Of a stretch of 64,000 nucleotides of DNA, positions 53,234 to 62,827 are shown piece by piece (position 1 is the stretch's first letter; the number at the start of each line of letters is the position of its first letter). The stretch is from Nocardia asteroides (GTDB taxonomy: Bacteria > Actinomycetota > Actinomycetes > Mycobacteriales > Mycobacteriaceae): contig NZ_CP089214.1 in NCBI RefSeq assembly GCF_021183625.1, forward strand, positions 2,108,001 to 2,172,000, in the 5' to 3' direction. Both the position numbers and the translations under genes were made by a program. The notes under the pieces were generated by a model. That model had not been told where the DNA came from. It saw only the letters and a program-made list of their open reading frames with translations, and ran no database searches.

Positions 53234-54061
53234 TCAGCTGGCGCCGACCTCGAACCGGGCGAACCGGGTCACGGTGACGCCGGCGTCGTCCAGCAGCGCC
53301 TTGACGGTCTTCTTCGAATCGGTGACGGAGGCCTGCTCGAGCAGCACCACGTCCTTGAAGAAGCCGTTCACGCGGCCCTCGGTGATCTTGGGCAGCGCCG
53401 CCTCCGGCTTGCCCTCCTCGCGCGCGGTCTGCTCGGCGATGCGGCGCTCGTTCTCCACCAGATCGGCCGGGACCTCGTCGCGGGTCACGTACTTGGCCTT
53501 GAGCGCGGCCACCTGCATGGCGGCGGCGCGCGCGGCCTCGGCGGCGCTGTCGCCCTCGCCCTCGTACTCGATCAGCACGCCGACGGCGGGCGGCAGATCC
53601 GAGGCCCGCTTGTGCAGGTAGGTGGCGACCGGGCCGTCCAGCGCGACGACCCGGCGCAGCTCCAGCTTCTCGCCGATCTTGGCGGCGAGCGCCTGCAGCG
53701 CACTGTCGGCGGTCTCGCCGTCGCCCAGGTCCACCGCCTTCAGCGCATCCAGGTCGGCGGGCTTGGCCGCGGCGGCCGCGGAGACGATCTTGTCGGCCAG
53801 CGCCTGGAACTCGGCGTTCTTCGCGACGAAGTCGGTCTCCGAGTTGATCTCGATCAGGACGCCGCCCTTGGCGGCGACCAGGCCCTCGGCGGTGGTGCGC
53901 TCGGCACGCTTGCCCACGTCCTTGGCGCCCTTGATCCGGAGCAGCTCGACGGCCTTGTCGAAATCGCCCTCGGTCTCGACCAGGGCGTTCTTGCAGTCCA
54001 TCATTCCGGAGCCGGTGAGCTCGCGGAGCCGCTTCACGTCGGCAGCGGTGTAGTTCGCCAT
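53234..54061 (-). CDS. tsf: Elongation factor Ts
   Basis: A 275-residue guanine-nucleotide exchange factor for EF-Tu. N-terminal [24 protein letters not shown] (UBA-like) and [15 protein letters not shown] (TDFVA contact with EF-Tu) are diagnostic. ATG 54061. It follows rpsB by 105 bp, the universal rpsB-tsf pair, and is followed by the hairpin at 53180. Confidence 0.98.
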   Translation of the reverse strand: MANYTAADVKRLRELTGSGMMDCKNALVETEGDFDKAVELLRIKGAKDVGKRAERTTAEGLVAAKGGVLIEINSETDFVAKNAEFQALADKIVSAAAAAKPADLDALKAVDLGDGETADSALQALAAKIGEKLELRRVVALDGPVATYLHKRASDLPPAVGVLIEYEGEGDSAAEAARAAAMQVAALKAKYVTRDEVPADLVENERRIAEQTAREEGKPEAALPKITEGRVNGFFKDVVLLEQASVTDSKKTVKALLDDAGVTVTRFARFEVGAS

Positions 54062-54166
54062 CGGTGGCGAGCCTCCTTCGAGAAAGGGGGTGAATACCGG
54101 TCAGCGGTGGTCACGGTGGCAGTGCGCCGTGACCACCGCTGGAACAGCAGGTAACGAACCGGTCGA

Positions 54167-55054
54167 TCAGGCCTCGGCGGGTGCCTCGGCCGGAGTCTCG
54201 ACCGGTGCCTCGGCGGGAGCCTCCGCCACGGCCTCGGCCGGAGCGGCCTCCGCCGGAGCGGCCTCCGCCTCGGCGGCGGGGGCGGCCTGCGCGAGCAGCT
54301 CCTGCTCCCACTCGGCCAGCGGCTCGCCTGCGCCCGCCTCCGGCTTGTCGTCACTCGCGGAGCCACCGGCCCGCGCCTGCACACCCTCCGCGACCGCGGA
54401 GGCGACGACCTTGGTCAGCAGCGCGGCGGAGCGGATCGCGTCGTCGTTGCCCGGGATCGGGTAATCGACCAGGTCGGGATCGCAGTTGGTATCCAGGATC
54501 GCGATGACCGGGATGTTCAGCTTGCGCGCCTCGCCGACGGCGATGTGCTCCTTGTTGGTGTCGACGACCCAGATGGCCGACGGCACCTTCGCCATGTCGC
54601 GGATACCACCGAGGGTCCGGTCCAGCTTGGTCATCTCACGCGTGAGCATGAGGATTTCCTTCTTGGTGCGACCCTCGAAGCCACCGGTCTGCTCCATCGC
54701 CTCGAGCTCCTTGAGGCGCTGCAGACGCTTGTGCACGGTGGAGAAGTTGGTCAGCATGCCGCCGAGCCAGCGCTGGTTCACGTAGGGCATGCCCACGCGG
54801 GTGGCCTCGGCCGCGATCGACTCCTGCGCCTGCTTCTTGGTACCGACGAAGAGCACGGTGCCGCCGTGGGCGACCGTCTCCTTGACGAACTCGTACGCCT
54901 TGTCGATGTAGGTCAGCGTCTGCTGCAGGTCGATGATGTAGATGCCGTTGCGGTCGGTGAAGATGAACCGCTTCATCTTCGGGTTCCAGCGCCGGGTCTG
55001 GTGTCCGAAGTGCGCGCCGCTGTCGAGCAGCTGCTTCATTGTTACGACAGCCAT
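54167..55054 (-). CDS. rpsB: 30S ribosomal protein S2
   Basis: A 295-residue S2. Core: [43 protein letters not shown] and [22 protein letters not shown]. The last ~45 residues are an Ala/Glu/Pro repeat tail ([20 protein letters not shown]) beyond the conserved fold, which is known in actinobacterial S2 proteins. ATG 55054 gives MAVVTMKQ. First gene of the rpsB-tsf operon. Confidence 0.98.
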   Translation of the reverse strand: MAVVTMKQLLDSGAHFGHQTRRWNPKMKRFIFTDRNGIYIIDLQQTLTYIDKAYEFVKETVAHGGTVLFVGTKKQAQESIAAEATRVGMPYVNQRWLGGMLTNFSTVHKRLQRLKELEAMEQTGGFEGRTKKEILMLTREMTKLDRTLGGIRDMAKVPSAIWVVDTNKEHIAVGEARKLNIPVIAILDTNCDPDLVDYPIPGNDDAIRSAALLTKVVASAVAEGVQARAGGSASDDKPEAGAGEPLAEWEQELLAQAAPAAEAEAAPAEAAPAEAVAEAPAEAPVETPAEAPAEA

Positions 55055-55418
55055 AGCTCCCGTATCTCACTTTCGTTGCCGGTTGTCGCAACGGGTCGGT
55101 GACCCGCTGCCCTGGCGTCATCGAATCGCCGGCCCGCCGGTGAGGGCGGGACCAGCCGACGATTCCCCGTCTTCGACGGACACCGATCGAGGCGAGCGAT
55201 CAACCTGCGAAGAGGAAGCTCTGTTCGAACAGCGCCGAGGCGACGGGCACGATGGCGCGCGAAGTCGGTCGGTGCGATGCACGGACCGCTCGGCCAGTCT
55301 ACGTCGGGGAACGTCCGGGAAGAAATCGCCCCCGGTGGTTTATCCCCAGGTAGCGGGTTGTCCACAGGCGCGCGGTGGGGTCTCGCGGAGGCCGGGGTGG
55401 TTCGGCAGGCTCGGTTCC
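55055..55418. other. Intergenic stretch, 364 bp, divergent rpsB / M23 peptidase
   Basis: Should contain the strong rpsB promoter and leader on the minus strand and the peptidase promoter on the plus strand; I could not assign hexamers confidently. It includes TTGTCCACA (55358-55366), the mycobacterial-type DnaA box sequence, and a nearby TTATCCCCA (55340-55348). Confidence 0.5.
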
Positions 55419-56063
55419 ATGCCTCCATCCACCGCCCGAACCCTGCTGTTCTCCGTGGTCGTAGCCCTCGCGGCCGCACCCGTCGCCGGTGCCGCGCCGC
55501 CCCCCGGCGCAGCTCCACCCGCCGGTGCCGTTCCATCCGCCGGCGCAGTTCCACCCCCCGGTGCCGTTCCGAGCGCTGCCGCGCTCGCCGATGCCGCGGC
55601 CGGGTGGCCGGGCACGCTCGCCACCGAGCCACGCTTCGACTGGCCACTACGGCCGCGGCCCGCGGTCCTGCGCGTTTTCGACAACCCCGCGCACGACTGG
55701 CTGCCCGGTCACCGCGGCGTCGACCTCGGCGGCGCGCCGGGCAGCCCGGTGCTGGCCCCCGGCGACGCCATCGTGGTCTTCGCAGGCACCGTCGCGGGCA
55801 GACCGGTGGTCTCACTCCGGCACGACGGCGGCCTCCGCACCACCTACGAGCCGGTCGAGGCCGATGTCGCCGCCGGCGCGAGGGTCACCCGCGGCTCCCC
55901 CATCGGCACCCTCACCACCGGCCACGAGGGCTGCCCCGCCCCCGCATGCCTGCACTGGGGCGCCCGCCGCGACCCGACAATCCGCAACCGGCCGCAGTAC
56001 GTCGACCCGCTCGGCCTACTCCGCCTCGCCCCACTGCGGCTGAAACCCCTGGTAGCGCCATGA
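55419..56063 (+). CDS. Secreted M23 family metallopeptidase (LytM-like)
   Basis: A 214-residue protein with a signal peptide (TLLFSVVVALAAAPVAGAA), a proline/alanine repeat (PPGAAPPAGAVPSAGAVPPP), then an M23 domain. Zinc motif HRGVDLGG (HxxxD) and a C-terminal LHWGAR, where the HxH of the family is reduced to a single His; DWPLRP and GTVAGRPVV are typical flanks. Equivalent to Rv2891 beside rpsB in M. tuberculosis. It probably cleaves peptidoglycan cross-bridges or regulates amidases; the missing second His leaves activity open. Confidence 0.85.
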   Translation: MPPSTARTLLFSVVVALAAAPVAGAAPPPGAAPPAGAVPSAGAVPPPGAVPSAAALADAAAGWPGTLATEPRFDWPLRPRPAVLRVFDNPAHDWLPGHRGVDLGGAPGSPVLAPGDAIVVFAGTVAGRPVVSLRHDGGLRTTYEPVEADVAAGARVTRGSPIGTLTTGHEGCPAPACLHWGARRDPTIRNRPQYVDPLGLLRLAPLRLKPLVAP

Positions 56064-56103
56064 ACCCTTTCCCGCACCACCCGCGGCCGGGCATGATCGC
56101 CCC

Positions 56104-56622
56104 ATGCCCGACTCCCCCTTCACCTACCCCGATGTCGGCGCCACCCGTGGCCCGCTCCCCGCCGGCTACGACCACCTGGAGGTGCGCCGCGCCATCGCCA
56201 AGGGCGAGGCCGAGTTCCGCCGCCTCGGTGACGCCGTGCTCGCCTACCGCATGCAGCGCGGCCTCGGCATCTTCCGCAGCGCCGATACCCCCGTCGCGCA
56301 GCCTGGCAGCCTCGTCACCGTCCGCCTCGGCGTCGGCCCCCTCGGCATCCCCGCGCCCTGCCGCGTCGTCTACGTCCTCGACGAGGGCGACCGCCGCGGC
56401 TTCGCCTACGGCACCCTCCCCGGCCACCCGGAATCCGGCGAAGAACTCTTCGCCGTCGAGTACGACCGCCCCACCGACACCGTCTACGGCATCGTCACCG
56501 CCTTCTCCCGCCCCGCCGCCTGGTACACCCGCCTCGCCGGCCCCGTCGGCCGCCTCGCCCAGCGCACCGCGGCCTCGGCCTACCTGGCGACGCTCCGGCG
56601 CACCCCGGTCGGGTGGAAGTAG
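56104..56622 (+). CDS. DUF1990 family protein
   Basis: A 172-residue protein recognised by FTYPDVGATRGPLPAGYDH, LAYRMQRGLGIF, and the C-terminal YGTLPGHPESGEELFAVEYD and FSRPAAWYTRLAGP. DUF1990 proteins have a calycin/START-like size and no established function. ATG 56104 begins 40 bp after the M23 gene on the same strand. Confidence 0.88.
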   Translation: MPDSPFTYPDVGATRGPLPAGYDHLEVRRAIAKGEAEFRRLGDAVLAYRMQRGLGIFRSADTPVAQPGSLVTVRLGVGPLGIPAPCRVVYVLDEGDRRGFAYGTLPGHPESGEELFAVEYDRPTDTVYGIVTAFSRPAAWYTRLAGPVGRLAQRTAASAYLATLRRTPVGWK

Positions 56623-56722
56623 GGCCGCGGCCACGAACCCTCCCCGCGCACGCCGTGCGCTCCGCACAGCCGGACCACCGAGGTGCCCCAGAGCCACACT
56701 GCCGAGAAACAGCGCGGCCGGA

Positions 56723-57049
56723 CTATCGAGCCGGAGCGATCAGCGTGATCAGCACGGCCAGGCAGCCGACCACAGCGACCACCCCGGTCGCGAACGCGAT
56801 CGATCGAGCGGCCTCGCCGAACCGGCCGCGCCGGAGGTCTCGACCCCGGCGGAATCCGGCGACCGCCAGTACGCCCATGGCGACCGCCGCCGAGCAGGGC
56901 ACGACCGCCGCCGGCGCCCAGCCCCGATGCAGGGCCGCATTCGCGAGCAGGAGCGCGACGCCTGCCGCGCCGATCGCTGTTCGCCGCCACGCCAGTACCG
57001 TGCGCTCGATCGCCAGCCCGGTATCGCCCTCCCCCGCAGGGTCGTTCAT
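56723..57049 (-). CDS. DUF202 family membrane protein
   Basis: A 108-residue protein. The N-terminal LAIERTVLAWRRTAIGAAGVALL is the DUF202 signature (ERTxLAWxRT), followed by two more hydrophobic segments. Its ATG overlaps the stop of the adjacent DUF202 gene (ATGA at 57049-57046), so the two paralogues are co-translated and may form a heteromer. Confidence 0.88.
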   Translation of the reverse strand: MNDPAGEGDTGLAIERTVLAWRRTAIGAAGVALLLANAALHRGWAPAAVVPCSAAVAMGVLAVAGFRRGRDLRRGRFGEAARSIAFATGVVAVVGCLAVLITLIAPAR

Positions 57050-57396
57050 TCGACCAGCACCGCGATGGCGGCGATGAGGGAGATGAAGGCGATGCCGAAC
57101 GCCAGGATCGGCACCATCACCGTCTCCGGCAGCGCCCGGCCGGCGTGCATCGCCCGCGTGACCTGGCGCCAGCGCAGCAGCGCGCCCACCGCCAGCACGA
57201 CGGCGAGCGCGACGCAGCTGACCGCGATCGCCCGCCGGAATCCGGTCACCAGGAACGGCTGGACCAGGGTGTGCACGGCGACACCACCCGCGAGTAAGCC
57301 GAGCGAGGTGCGGATCCAGGCCAGGAAGGTGCGCTCGTTGGCGAGGGTGAACCGGTAGTCGACTCCCGGCCCCGGCTCGTTCTCGACCTCGTCCAC
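57046..57396 (-). CDS. YidH-like DUF202 membrane protein
   Basis: A 116-residue protein with the DUF202 box ANERTFLAWIRTSLGLLAGGVAV and three hydrophobic segments. It is the upstream member of a coupled pair with 56723-57049. The N-terminus is acidic (MDEVENEPGPGVDYRF). Function unknown. Confidence 0.9.
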   Translation of the reverse strand: MDEVENEPGPGVDYRFTLANERTFLAWIRTSLGLLAGGVAVHTLVQPFLVTGFRRAIAVSCVALAVVLAVGALLRWRQVTRAMHAGRALPETVMVPILAFGIAFISLIAAIAVLVE

Positions 57397-57468
57397 CGCA
57401 CTCCCTTCATCGCCTGCCCACCCGCCCGGACGCTATCGCGCAATCGTGTCCCGATGCGGGGAACGCGC

Positions 57469-58392
57469 TCATGCCCGCGGATGCGCTTGATCGTGCACCT
57501 TGCGCAGCCGCTCGATCGACACGTGCGTGTAGAGCTGCGTGGTCGCCAGGCTGGTGTGGCCGAGCAACTCCTGCACCACCCGCAGATCCGCGCCTCCTTC
57601 GAGCAGGTGGGTCGCGGCGGAGTGCCGCAGCCCGTGCGGTGCGACGTCCGGTGCGCCGGGGATGGCGGAGACCACCTCGTGGACCACGGTCCGAGCCTGC
57701 CGCTGGTCCAGCCGCTTTCCGCGCCGCCCCAGCAGCAGTGCCCGCCCGGAGGACGGGACCGCGAGAGCGGGGCGCCCGAAGCGCAGCCAGTCGTCCAGCG
57801 CGGCGTCGGCGGGCTTGCCGAAGGGGGCGGACCGCTCCTTGTTCCCCTTGCCGAGCACCCGGAGCACGCGGCGCTCGCGGTCTAGGTCGTCGATGTCGAG
57901 CCCGCACAGCTCGCCGACCCGGATGCCGGTGGCGTAGAGCAGCTCCACGATCAGCCGATCGCGCAGCGCCATCGGATCCCGCTGCGCCGCCCCCGATTCG
58001 GCGGCATCCATCGCGGCGGCGGCGTGCTCGGTGTTCAGCACCGCGGGCAGGGTGCGCGGCCGCTTCGGGGATGCGAGCCGCAGTCCCGGGTCGACGGTGA
58101 GCCGTCCCGTGGCCGTGAGCCAAGCGGTGAACGTCCGGGCCGATGATGCTCGGCGCGCCATGGTGGTTCGCGCGACCCCCGACGACGACTGCTCCGCGAG
58201 CCAGGATCTGAGCAGCGCCAGATCCAGCTCCCGCACGGCGGAATCCGCGGCCCGCGCCACGAGGTGCGCGAGCAGCGAGCGCGCGTCCCCCACGTACGCC
58301 CGCACGGTGTGCGCGGAGCGATTGCGCCCCAGCGAAAGGTGCCGCTCGTACTCGGCGAGCAGCGCGCGCAGATCGTCGGGCAGAGCCTCCAT
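57469..58392 (-). CDS. xerC: Tyrosine recombinase XerC
   Basis: A 307-residue site-specific recombinase for chromosome dimer resolution. The N-terminal SAM-like domain includes [14 protein letters not shown]. Catalytic residues are Arg in ATGIRVGEL, Lys in GKGNKER, His-x-x-Arg in [16 protein letters not shown], His in [10 protein letters not shown] and Tyr in QLYTHVS. I use ATG 58392 by homology; GTG 58413 is in frame. Followed by a 306-bp gap to dprA that holds a tandem repeat. Confidence 0.95.
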   Translation of the reverse strand: MEALPDDLRALLAEYERHLSLGRNRSAHTVRAYVGDARSLLAHLVARAADSAVRELDLALLRSWLAEQSSSGVARTTMARRASSARTFTAWLTATGRLTVDPGLRLASPKRPRTLPAVLNTEHAAAAMDAAESGAAQRDPMALRDRLIVELLYATGIRVGELCGLDIDDLDRERRVLRVLGKGNKERSAPFGKPADAALDDWLRFGRPALAVPSSGRALLLGRRGKRLDQRQARTVVHEVVSAIPGAPDVAPHGLRHSAATHLLEGGADLRVVQELLGHTSLATTQLYTHVSIERLRKVHDQAHPRA

Positions 58393-58455
58393 CCCCCTAC
58401 CGTGGCGTGTCACTCGCGCGTCCGCAAGAACCCGCGCCGTCCAGCCGCACGCCCC

Positions 58456-58663
58456 CCACTACTCGCGGGCGCACGGCGGAATGGGTGCCGACGTGCCGCG
58501 CGTGCGGCGCCACAGACCACACCGCCCCGCCGCGCAACCGCCACTACTCGCGGGCGCACGGCGGGATGGGCGCCGGCGTGCCGCGCGTGCGGCGCCGAAG
58601 ACCACACCGCCCCCGCCGCGCAACCGCCACTGCTCGCGCGTGCGCGGCGGGGAACGGGCGCGG
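58456..58663. repeat. Tandem repeat, 85/86-bp units, 2.4 copies, between xerC and dprA
   Basis: Unit 1 58456-58540, unit 2 58541-58626, partial unit 3 from 58627 to about 58663. Units 1 and 2 differ at a handful of positions; unit 3 is more diverged. Each unit contains GTGCCGCGCGTGCGGCGC, which can fold on itself. The repeat fills most of the non-coding gap 58393-58698. Confidence 0.9.
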
Positions 58664-58698
58664 TGGCCCGCGGACCTCCCGACGAGACTGCGGGCCAC

Positions 58699-59655
58699 TC
58701 AGTTGCGCTGCGTTCGGCGCCGGCCGGAGCCCTGCGACCCGACATTGTCGAGACGCAGGGGGCCGGCTTCGCTCATCACCTCCTCCACATCGGTGACGAG
58801 GACGGCTTCCCCCTCGCGGATCATGCGGTGACAGCCGACCGAGAGGGCCGAGGTGATCGGCCCCGGGACGGCGAGAGTCGGCCTGCCGAGGCGGCGACCC
58901 CACTTCACCGTGTTGCGGGCACCGCTGCGGACGCCGGCCTCGGTGACGAGGACGGCGTCGGCGAGGCCGGCGATCAAGCGGTTGCGGGCGAGGAAGTGGT
59001 GGCGGTGAGCGGTGATGCCCGGCGGGTATTCGCTGACGACCAGCCCGGTCTCCGCGATCTCGGCTAGCAGGCCGGCGTGCTGCAACGGATAGGGGCGGTC
59101 GAGGCCGCAGCCGAGGACGGCCACGGTGGTGCCGCCGACGGCGAGCGCGGCGCGGTGCGCGATCGCGTCGATGCCGTAGGCCGCGCCGGAGACGACCGTC
59201 CAGCCCCGCGCCGCCAGGTCACCGGCGAGCTCGCTGGTGGCCTGCGCGCCGTAGCCGCTGGCGCAGCGGGTGCCGACCACGGCGACGGCCCGCTCGGTGC
59301 ACGCGGTCAGCGACGCCGCTCCGCGCACCCACAGCGCGAGCGGCGCCGAGCCGTCGGGATCATCGATCAGGCGGGTGAGGCCGAGCATGCGCCAGGCGGG
59401 CCATTCGGGGTCGTCGGGCGTGACCACGCGACCGCCGAGCCGGACGATCGCGGCGAGGTCGTCGGCAACCCGGTCGGTATCCCGGCGGGCCTCGGTCGGG
59501 CCGCGCAGCGCGCCGGGCAGGTCGCGTTCCCGCACGGCCCGCGCCGCCTCGATGACGCCGACGGCGTCGATGAGCGCGGCGAGCGGGGCGCACGGGCCGA
59601 GGACGACCCGGGAGAGGTAGACCCAGGCGAGCATCCGCTCCTCGGGGGTGCTCAC
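58699..59655 (-). CDS. dprA: DNA-processing protein DprA
   Basis: A 318-residue protein that loads RecA on single-stranded DNA in transforming bacteria. The Rossmann core reads VAVVGTRCASGYGAQAT, GWTVVSGAAYGIDAIAHRAAL, TVAVLGCGLDRPYP, and VSEYPPG, HHFLARNRLIAGLADAVLV. GTG 59655 overlaps the ComM-like stop (GTGA). The C-terminus is a basic tail (GSGRRRTQRN) without a clear winged helix. Confidence 0.95.
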   Translation of the reverse strand: MSTPEERMLAWVYLSRVVLGPCAPLAALIDAVGVIEAARAVRERDLPGALRGPTEARRDTDRVADDLAAIVRLGGRVVTPDDPEWPAWRMLGLTRLIDDPDGSAPLALWVRGAASLTACTERAVAVVGTRCASGYGAQATSELAGDLAARGWTVVSGAAYGIDAIAHRAALAVGGTTVAVLGCGLDRPYPLQHAGLLAEIAETGLVVSEYPPGITAHRHHFLARNRLIAGLADAVLVTEAGVRSGARNTVKWGRRLGRPTLAVPGPITSALSVGCHRMIREGEAVLVTDVEEVMSEAGPLRLDNVGSQGSGRRRTQRN

Positions 59656-61160
59656 GGCGTGCCCCACTGCCGGAAGCGCAGCGCGGCGAGGACGTCGTGC
59701 TCGGCGGGCTTGTCGCCGCGGCGCAGATCGCACAGCGTCCACGCGACCCGGAGCGCGCGGTCGGCGCCGCGCGCCGAGACCCGGCCCACTCGCATCGCCC
59801 GCTGCACTGGAGCCAGCGTCTCGGCGGTCAGCGCCGAACGGCGGCGCAGCACGTGGCCGGGCACCTCGGCGTTGGTCGACCACCCGTCGGCGCGCCAGCG
59901 CGCGGCCGCGCGCTCGCGGGCCTCGACGACCCGTGCCCTGACCTCCGCGCTGGACTCCGCCGGCCCGGCGCCGAAGGGGGCGCTCTGCTCGCCGTTCATC
60001 CGGACCCACAGGTCGATGCGGTCGATCAGCGGGCCGGAGAGTTTGCCGAGGTAGCGCCTGCGCGCGGCGGGCGTGCACCGGCAGTCGACATCCCGCGCCG
60101 GGGCGCACGGGCACGGGTTGGCGGCGAGGACCAGCTGGAACCGGGCGGGGTAGCGGGCGACGCCGTCGCGCCGGGCCACCCTGATCTCGCCCTCCTCCAG
60201 CGGGAGCCGCAGCGACTCCAGCACCCGTCCGCTGACCTCGGCGCACTCGTCGAGGAAGAGCACCCCGCGATGGGCCCGCGAGACCGCGCCGGGGCGCGCC
60301 ATGCCGGAGCCGCCGCCGATCATGGCGGTCACGGAGGTCGAGTGGTGCGGTGCGACGAACGGCGGGGTGGTGAGCAGCGGCCGATCGCCGGCGAGATCGC
60401 CCGCCAGCGAGTGGATGGCGGTGACCTCGAGCGCCTCGGCGTCGGTGAGCGGGGGCAGCAGGCTCGGGAGGCGCTGGGCCAGCATGGTCTTGCCGATGCC
60501 CGGCGGCCCGGTGAGCAGCAGGTGGTGCCCGCCCGCCGCGGCCACCTCGAGGGCGTGCCTCGCCTCCTGCTGGCCGGTCACCTCGCCCAGGTCACCGCCG
60601 GCGAACACCTGGCCGGGGCGGGTGCCGTCGGGTTCGGCGAGCACGCCGTCGCCGCGCAGCCAGGCGAGCAGGGTGCGCAGATCGGGGGCGCCGAGGACCT
60701 CGATGCCGTCGACGAGCCCGGCTTCGCCGAGGGCGGGCTGGGGCACCACCACCGTCGGCACCCCGGCTATCCGGGCCGCGAGCACGGCGGGCAGGATGCC
60801 GCGCACCGGACGCACCCGGCCGTCCAGGGCGAGTTCGCCGAGCAGCACGGTCTTCGCGAGCCGGTCGCCGGGGATGCTGCCGCCCGCGTGCAGCACCGCG
60901 ATGGCGAGCGCCAGGTCGTAGACGCTGCCGAGCTTGGGCAGGGTGGCCGGGGAGAGCGCCAGGATGACGCGGCCGTCCGGCCACTTCTCGCCGGAGTTGA
61001 CGACCGCGGCGCGGATGCGGTCGCGGGATTCCTGCAGCGCCGCGTCGGGCAGCCCGACCAGGTGCACCGAGGGCAGCCCCTGGCCGATATCGGCCTCGAC
61101 CTCGACCAGCTGCCCGTCGACCCCGGCGACGGCGACGGAGTGCGCGCGTCCGAGTGCCAT
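59652..61160 (-). CDS. comM: YifB/ComM-like Mg-chelatase family AAA+ ATPase
   Basis: A 502-residue protein: N-terminal LonC-like domain (VEVEADIGQGLPSVHLVGLPD), AAA+ domain with Walker A LLTGPPGIGKTMLAQRLPSLLP and Walker B VLFLDECAEV, and a C-terminal Mg-chelatase region with a cysteine group (NPCPCAPARDVDCRC). ComM helicases help branch migration in natural transformation. ATG 61160 overlaps the yraN stop (ATGA), its own stop overlaps dprA. Three genes are thus in one coupled operon. Confidence 0.93.
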   Translation of the reverse strand: MALGRAHSVAVAGVDGQLVEVEADIGQGLPSVHLVGLPDAALQESRDRIRAAVVNSGEKWPDGRVILALSPATLPKLGSVYDLALAIAVLHAGGSIPGDRLAKTVLLGELALDGRVRPVRGILPAVLAARIAGVPTVVVPQPALGEAGLVDGIEVLGAPDLRTLLAWLRGDGVLAEPDGTRPGQVFAGGDLGEVTGQQEARHALEVAAAGGHHLLLTGPPGIGKTMLAQRLPSLLPPLTDAEALEVTAIHSLAGDLAGDRPLLTTPPFVAPHHSTSVTAMIGGGSGMARPGAVSRAHRGVLFLDECAEVSGRVLESLRLPLEEGEIRVARRDGVARYPARFQLVLAANPCPCAPARDVDCRCTPAARRRYLGKLSGPLIDRIDLWVRMNGEQSAPFGAGPAESSAEVRARVVEARERAAARWRADGWSTNAEVPGHVLRRRSALTAETLAPVQRAMRVGRVSARGADRALRVAWTLCDLRRGDKPAEHDVLAALRFRQWGTP

Positions 61161-61603
61161 CAGAACACCGACTGCAGGTGGTCGATGACGGGCTGGTGGC
61201 CGCGCTGCAGCAGCACCGAGACCACGTCGAAGCGGAGCCGCCGCCACGGCCGCTCCTGCTCGGCCAGCCAGAGCAGGGCCAGCCGCCGGATGCGCTGCCG
61301 CTTGGCGAAGGTGACCGCCTCGGCGGGGATGCCGAAGCCGAGCCCGGTGCGGGTCTTCACCTCGACGAAGGCGGTGAGCTCCGGCGTGCGGGCGATGAGG
61401 TCGAGCTCGCCGTAGCGGCAGCGCCAGTTGCGGGCGATGATCTCCATGCCCGCGGTTTCCAGGTACCGGGCGGCGAGTTCTTCGCCGTACGCGCCGAGGG
61501 TGCGGCGATCCGCGCCGTTGGCCGGGCGCGGCACCGCGGCCGCGATGGCCGCGAGCGAGTGCGGGGAGAGCGGGCTGTCACCTGCCAGAGTTTCGTTGGT
61601 CAC
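61160..61603 (-). CDS. YraN/UPF0102 family endonuclease-like protein
   Basis: A 147-residue protein with the restriction-endonuclease-like core: GAYGEELAARYLETAGMEIIARNWRC, GELDLIARTPELTAFVEVKTRTG (ELD..FVEVK, the PD-(D/E)xK active-site pattern) and RRLRFDVVSVLL. Equivalent to Rv2898c. GTG 61603 is the most likely start. Cellular role undefined. Confidence 0.92.
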   Translation of the reverse strand: MTNETLAGDSPLSPHSLAAIAAAVPRPANGADRRTLGAYGEELAARYLETAGMEIIARNWRCRYGELDLIARTPELTAFVEVKTRTGLGFGIPAEAVTFAKRQRIRRLALLWLAEQERPWRRLRFDVVSVLLQRGHQPVIDHLQSVF

Positions 61604-61700
61604 GCCGGCAAGCCTGACGTGACCGCCGCCCACTCCCGCCGCACCGACCTGGGGAAACAGATTCCCTGTGGATCAGCGCGCCCCTGTGGACAACCGCGCG

Positions 61701-62006
61701 CTACTCGGGCAGCCGCAGGTCGGGTTTCTCCAGCTCCTCGATGTTCACATCCTTGAACGTGATCACGCGGACGTGTTTGACGAAGCGCGCGGGACGGTAC
61801 ATGTCCCAGACCCAGGCGTCGCTCATCCGCACCTCGAAGTACACCTCGCCATCGGCGTTCTGTGGCCGTAGCTCGACCGAATTGGCCAGGTAGAAGCGCC
61901 GCTCCGTCTCCACCACGTACGAGAACTGACCGACGATGTCCTTGTACTCGCGGTACAGCGAGAGCTCCATCTCGGTTTCGTACTTCTCGAGGTCCTCGGC
62001 ACTCAT
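61701..62006 (-). CDS. DUF2469 family protein
   Basis: A 101-residue conserved actinobacterial protein (Rv2901c-like): MSAEDLEKYETEMELSLYREYKDIVGQFSYVVETERRFYLAN is the opening. The body is acidic and ends EELEKPDLRLPE. ATG 62006 is chosen because the upstream codons are arginine-rich and non-conserved. It lies between rnhB and yraN as in mycobacteria. Function unknown. Confidence 0.93.
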   Translation of the reverse strand: MSAEDLEKYETEMELSLYREYKDIVGQFSYVVETERRFYLANSVELRPQNADGEVYFEVRMSDAWVWDMYRPARFVKHVRVITFKDVNIEELEKPDLRLPE

Positions 62007-62052
62007 CGGGTGGGACGTCCTCCTTCTCGCCGCAGTGCGTCGTCGGGGGTAA

Positions 62053-62787
62053 TCATCGCGCATGCGCGGGCGCGGCAGCCATCCGGAGGCCCCCCTCGGC
62101 CGCCGGGGGCCGCGCTTCGCCGAGTTCGCGCACGTTCTTCCAGCTCCGCCGGTGTTCGCTGCACGGCCCGAGCCGGCGTAGCGCCTCGAGGTGCTCGGGG
62201 GTGTTGTAGCCCTTGTGCGCGGCGAAGCCGTAGCCGGGGAAGCGGCCGTCCAGCCCGGTCATGATCCGATCGCGGGTGACCTTGGCCAGGATGCTGGCGG
62301 CGGCGATGCAGGCGGCTGCCGCGTCGCCGCCGATCACCGGCAGCGAGGGCACCGTGATGCCCGGCACCCGGAACCCGTCGGTGAGCACGTACCCGGGGGT
62401 GTGCGCCAGCCCGGCGACGGCCCGGCGCATGCCCTCGATATTGGCGACGTGGATGCCGATGGCGTCCACCTCCCAGGCGGGGACGGTGACCACCGTCCAG
62501 CTCAGCGCGAGCCGGGTGATCACCGGGTACAGCTCGTCGCGGGCGGCCTCGGCGAGCTTCTTGGAGTCGTCGAGGCCCGCCAGCCGGTCATAGGCCTTCG
62601 GCGGGAGCAGGCAGGCGGCGACCACGAGCGGGCCCGCGCAGGGGCCGCGCCCCGCCTCGTCGACGCCGGCCACCGGGCCAAGGCCGCTGCGGATCAGCGC
62701 GGCCTCCAGCGTGCGCAGCCCGCCGGCCGGACGCATGACGACGCGCGGCGGCCACTTCCCGGATCGGATCACTGAACTCTGCACCAT
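62053..62787 (-). CDS. rnhB: Ribonuclease HII
   Basis: A 244-residue RNase H that removes RNA from RNA-DNA hybrids. Catalytic acids: [14 protein letters not shown] (DEAGRG), then LTDGF and the later D in [25 protein letters not shown] and SEHRRSW are typical. ATG 62787. It is preceded by lepB 40 bp upstream, the order lepB-rnhB being conserved. Confidence 0.96.
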   Translation of the reverse strand: MVQSSVIRSGKWPPRVVMRPAGGLRTLEAALIRSGLGPVAGVDEAGRGPCAGPLVVAACLLPPKAYDRLAGLDDSKKLAEAARDELYPVITRLALSWTVVTVPAWEVDAIGIHVANIEGMRRAVAGLAHTPGYVLTDGFRVPGITVPSLPVIGGDAAAACIAAASILAKVTRDRIMTGLDGRFPGYGFAAHKGYNTPEHLEALRRLGPCSEHRRSWKNVRELGEARPPAAEGGLRMAAAPAHAR

Positions 62788-62827
62788 GTCGATTATGCTG
62801 CGGCCACCGACATTTCGGCCGGCCGGC

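Noticed and set aside
56646..56660. GCGCACG-C-CGTGCGC as a terminator between DUF1990 and the DUF202 pair
   Set aside because: Only a five-pair stem remains after allowing a loop, and such GC palindromes are common in this DNA.
58264..59067. Plus-strand frame encoding repeats across the xerC-dprA gap
   Set aside because: It overlaps both conserved genes antisense, and the repeated peptides (RRATA, RAARAAP) look like translated GC-rich tandem repeat, not a protein.
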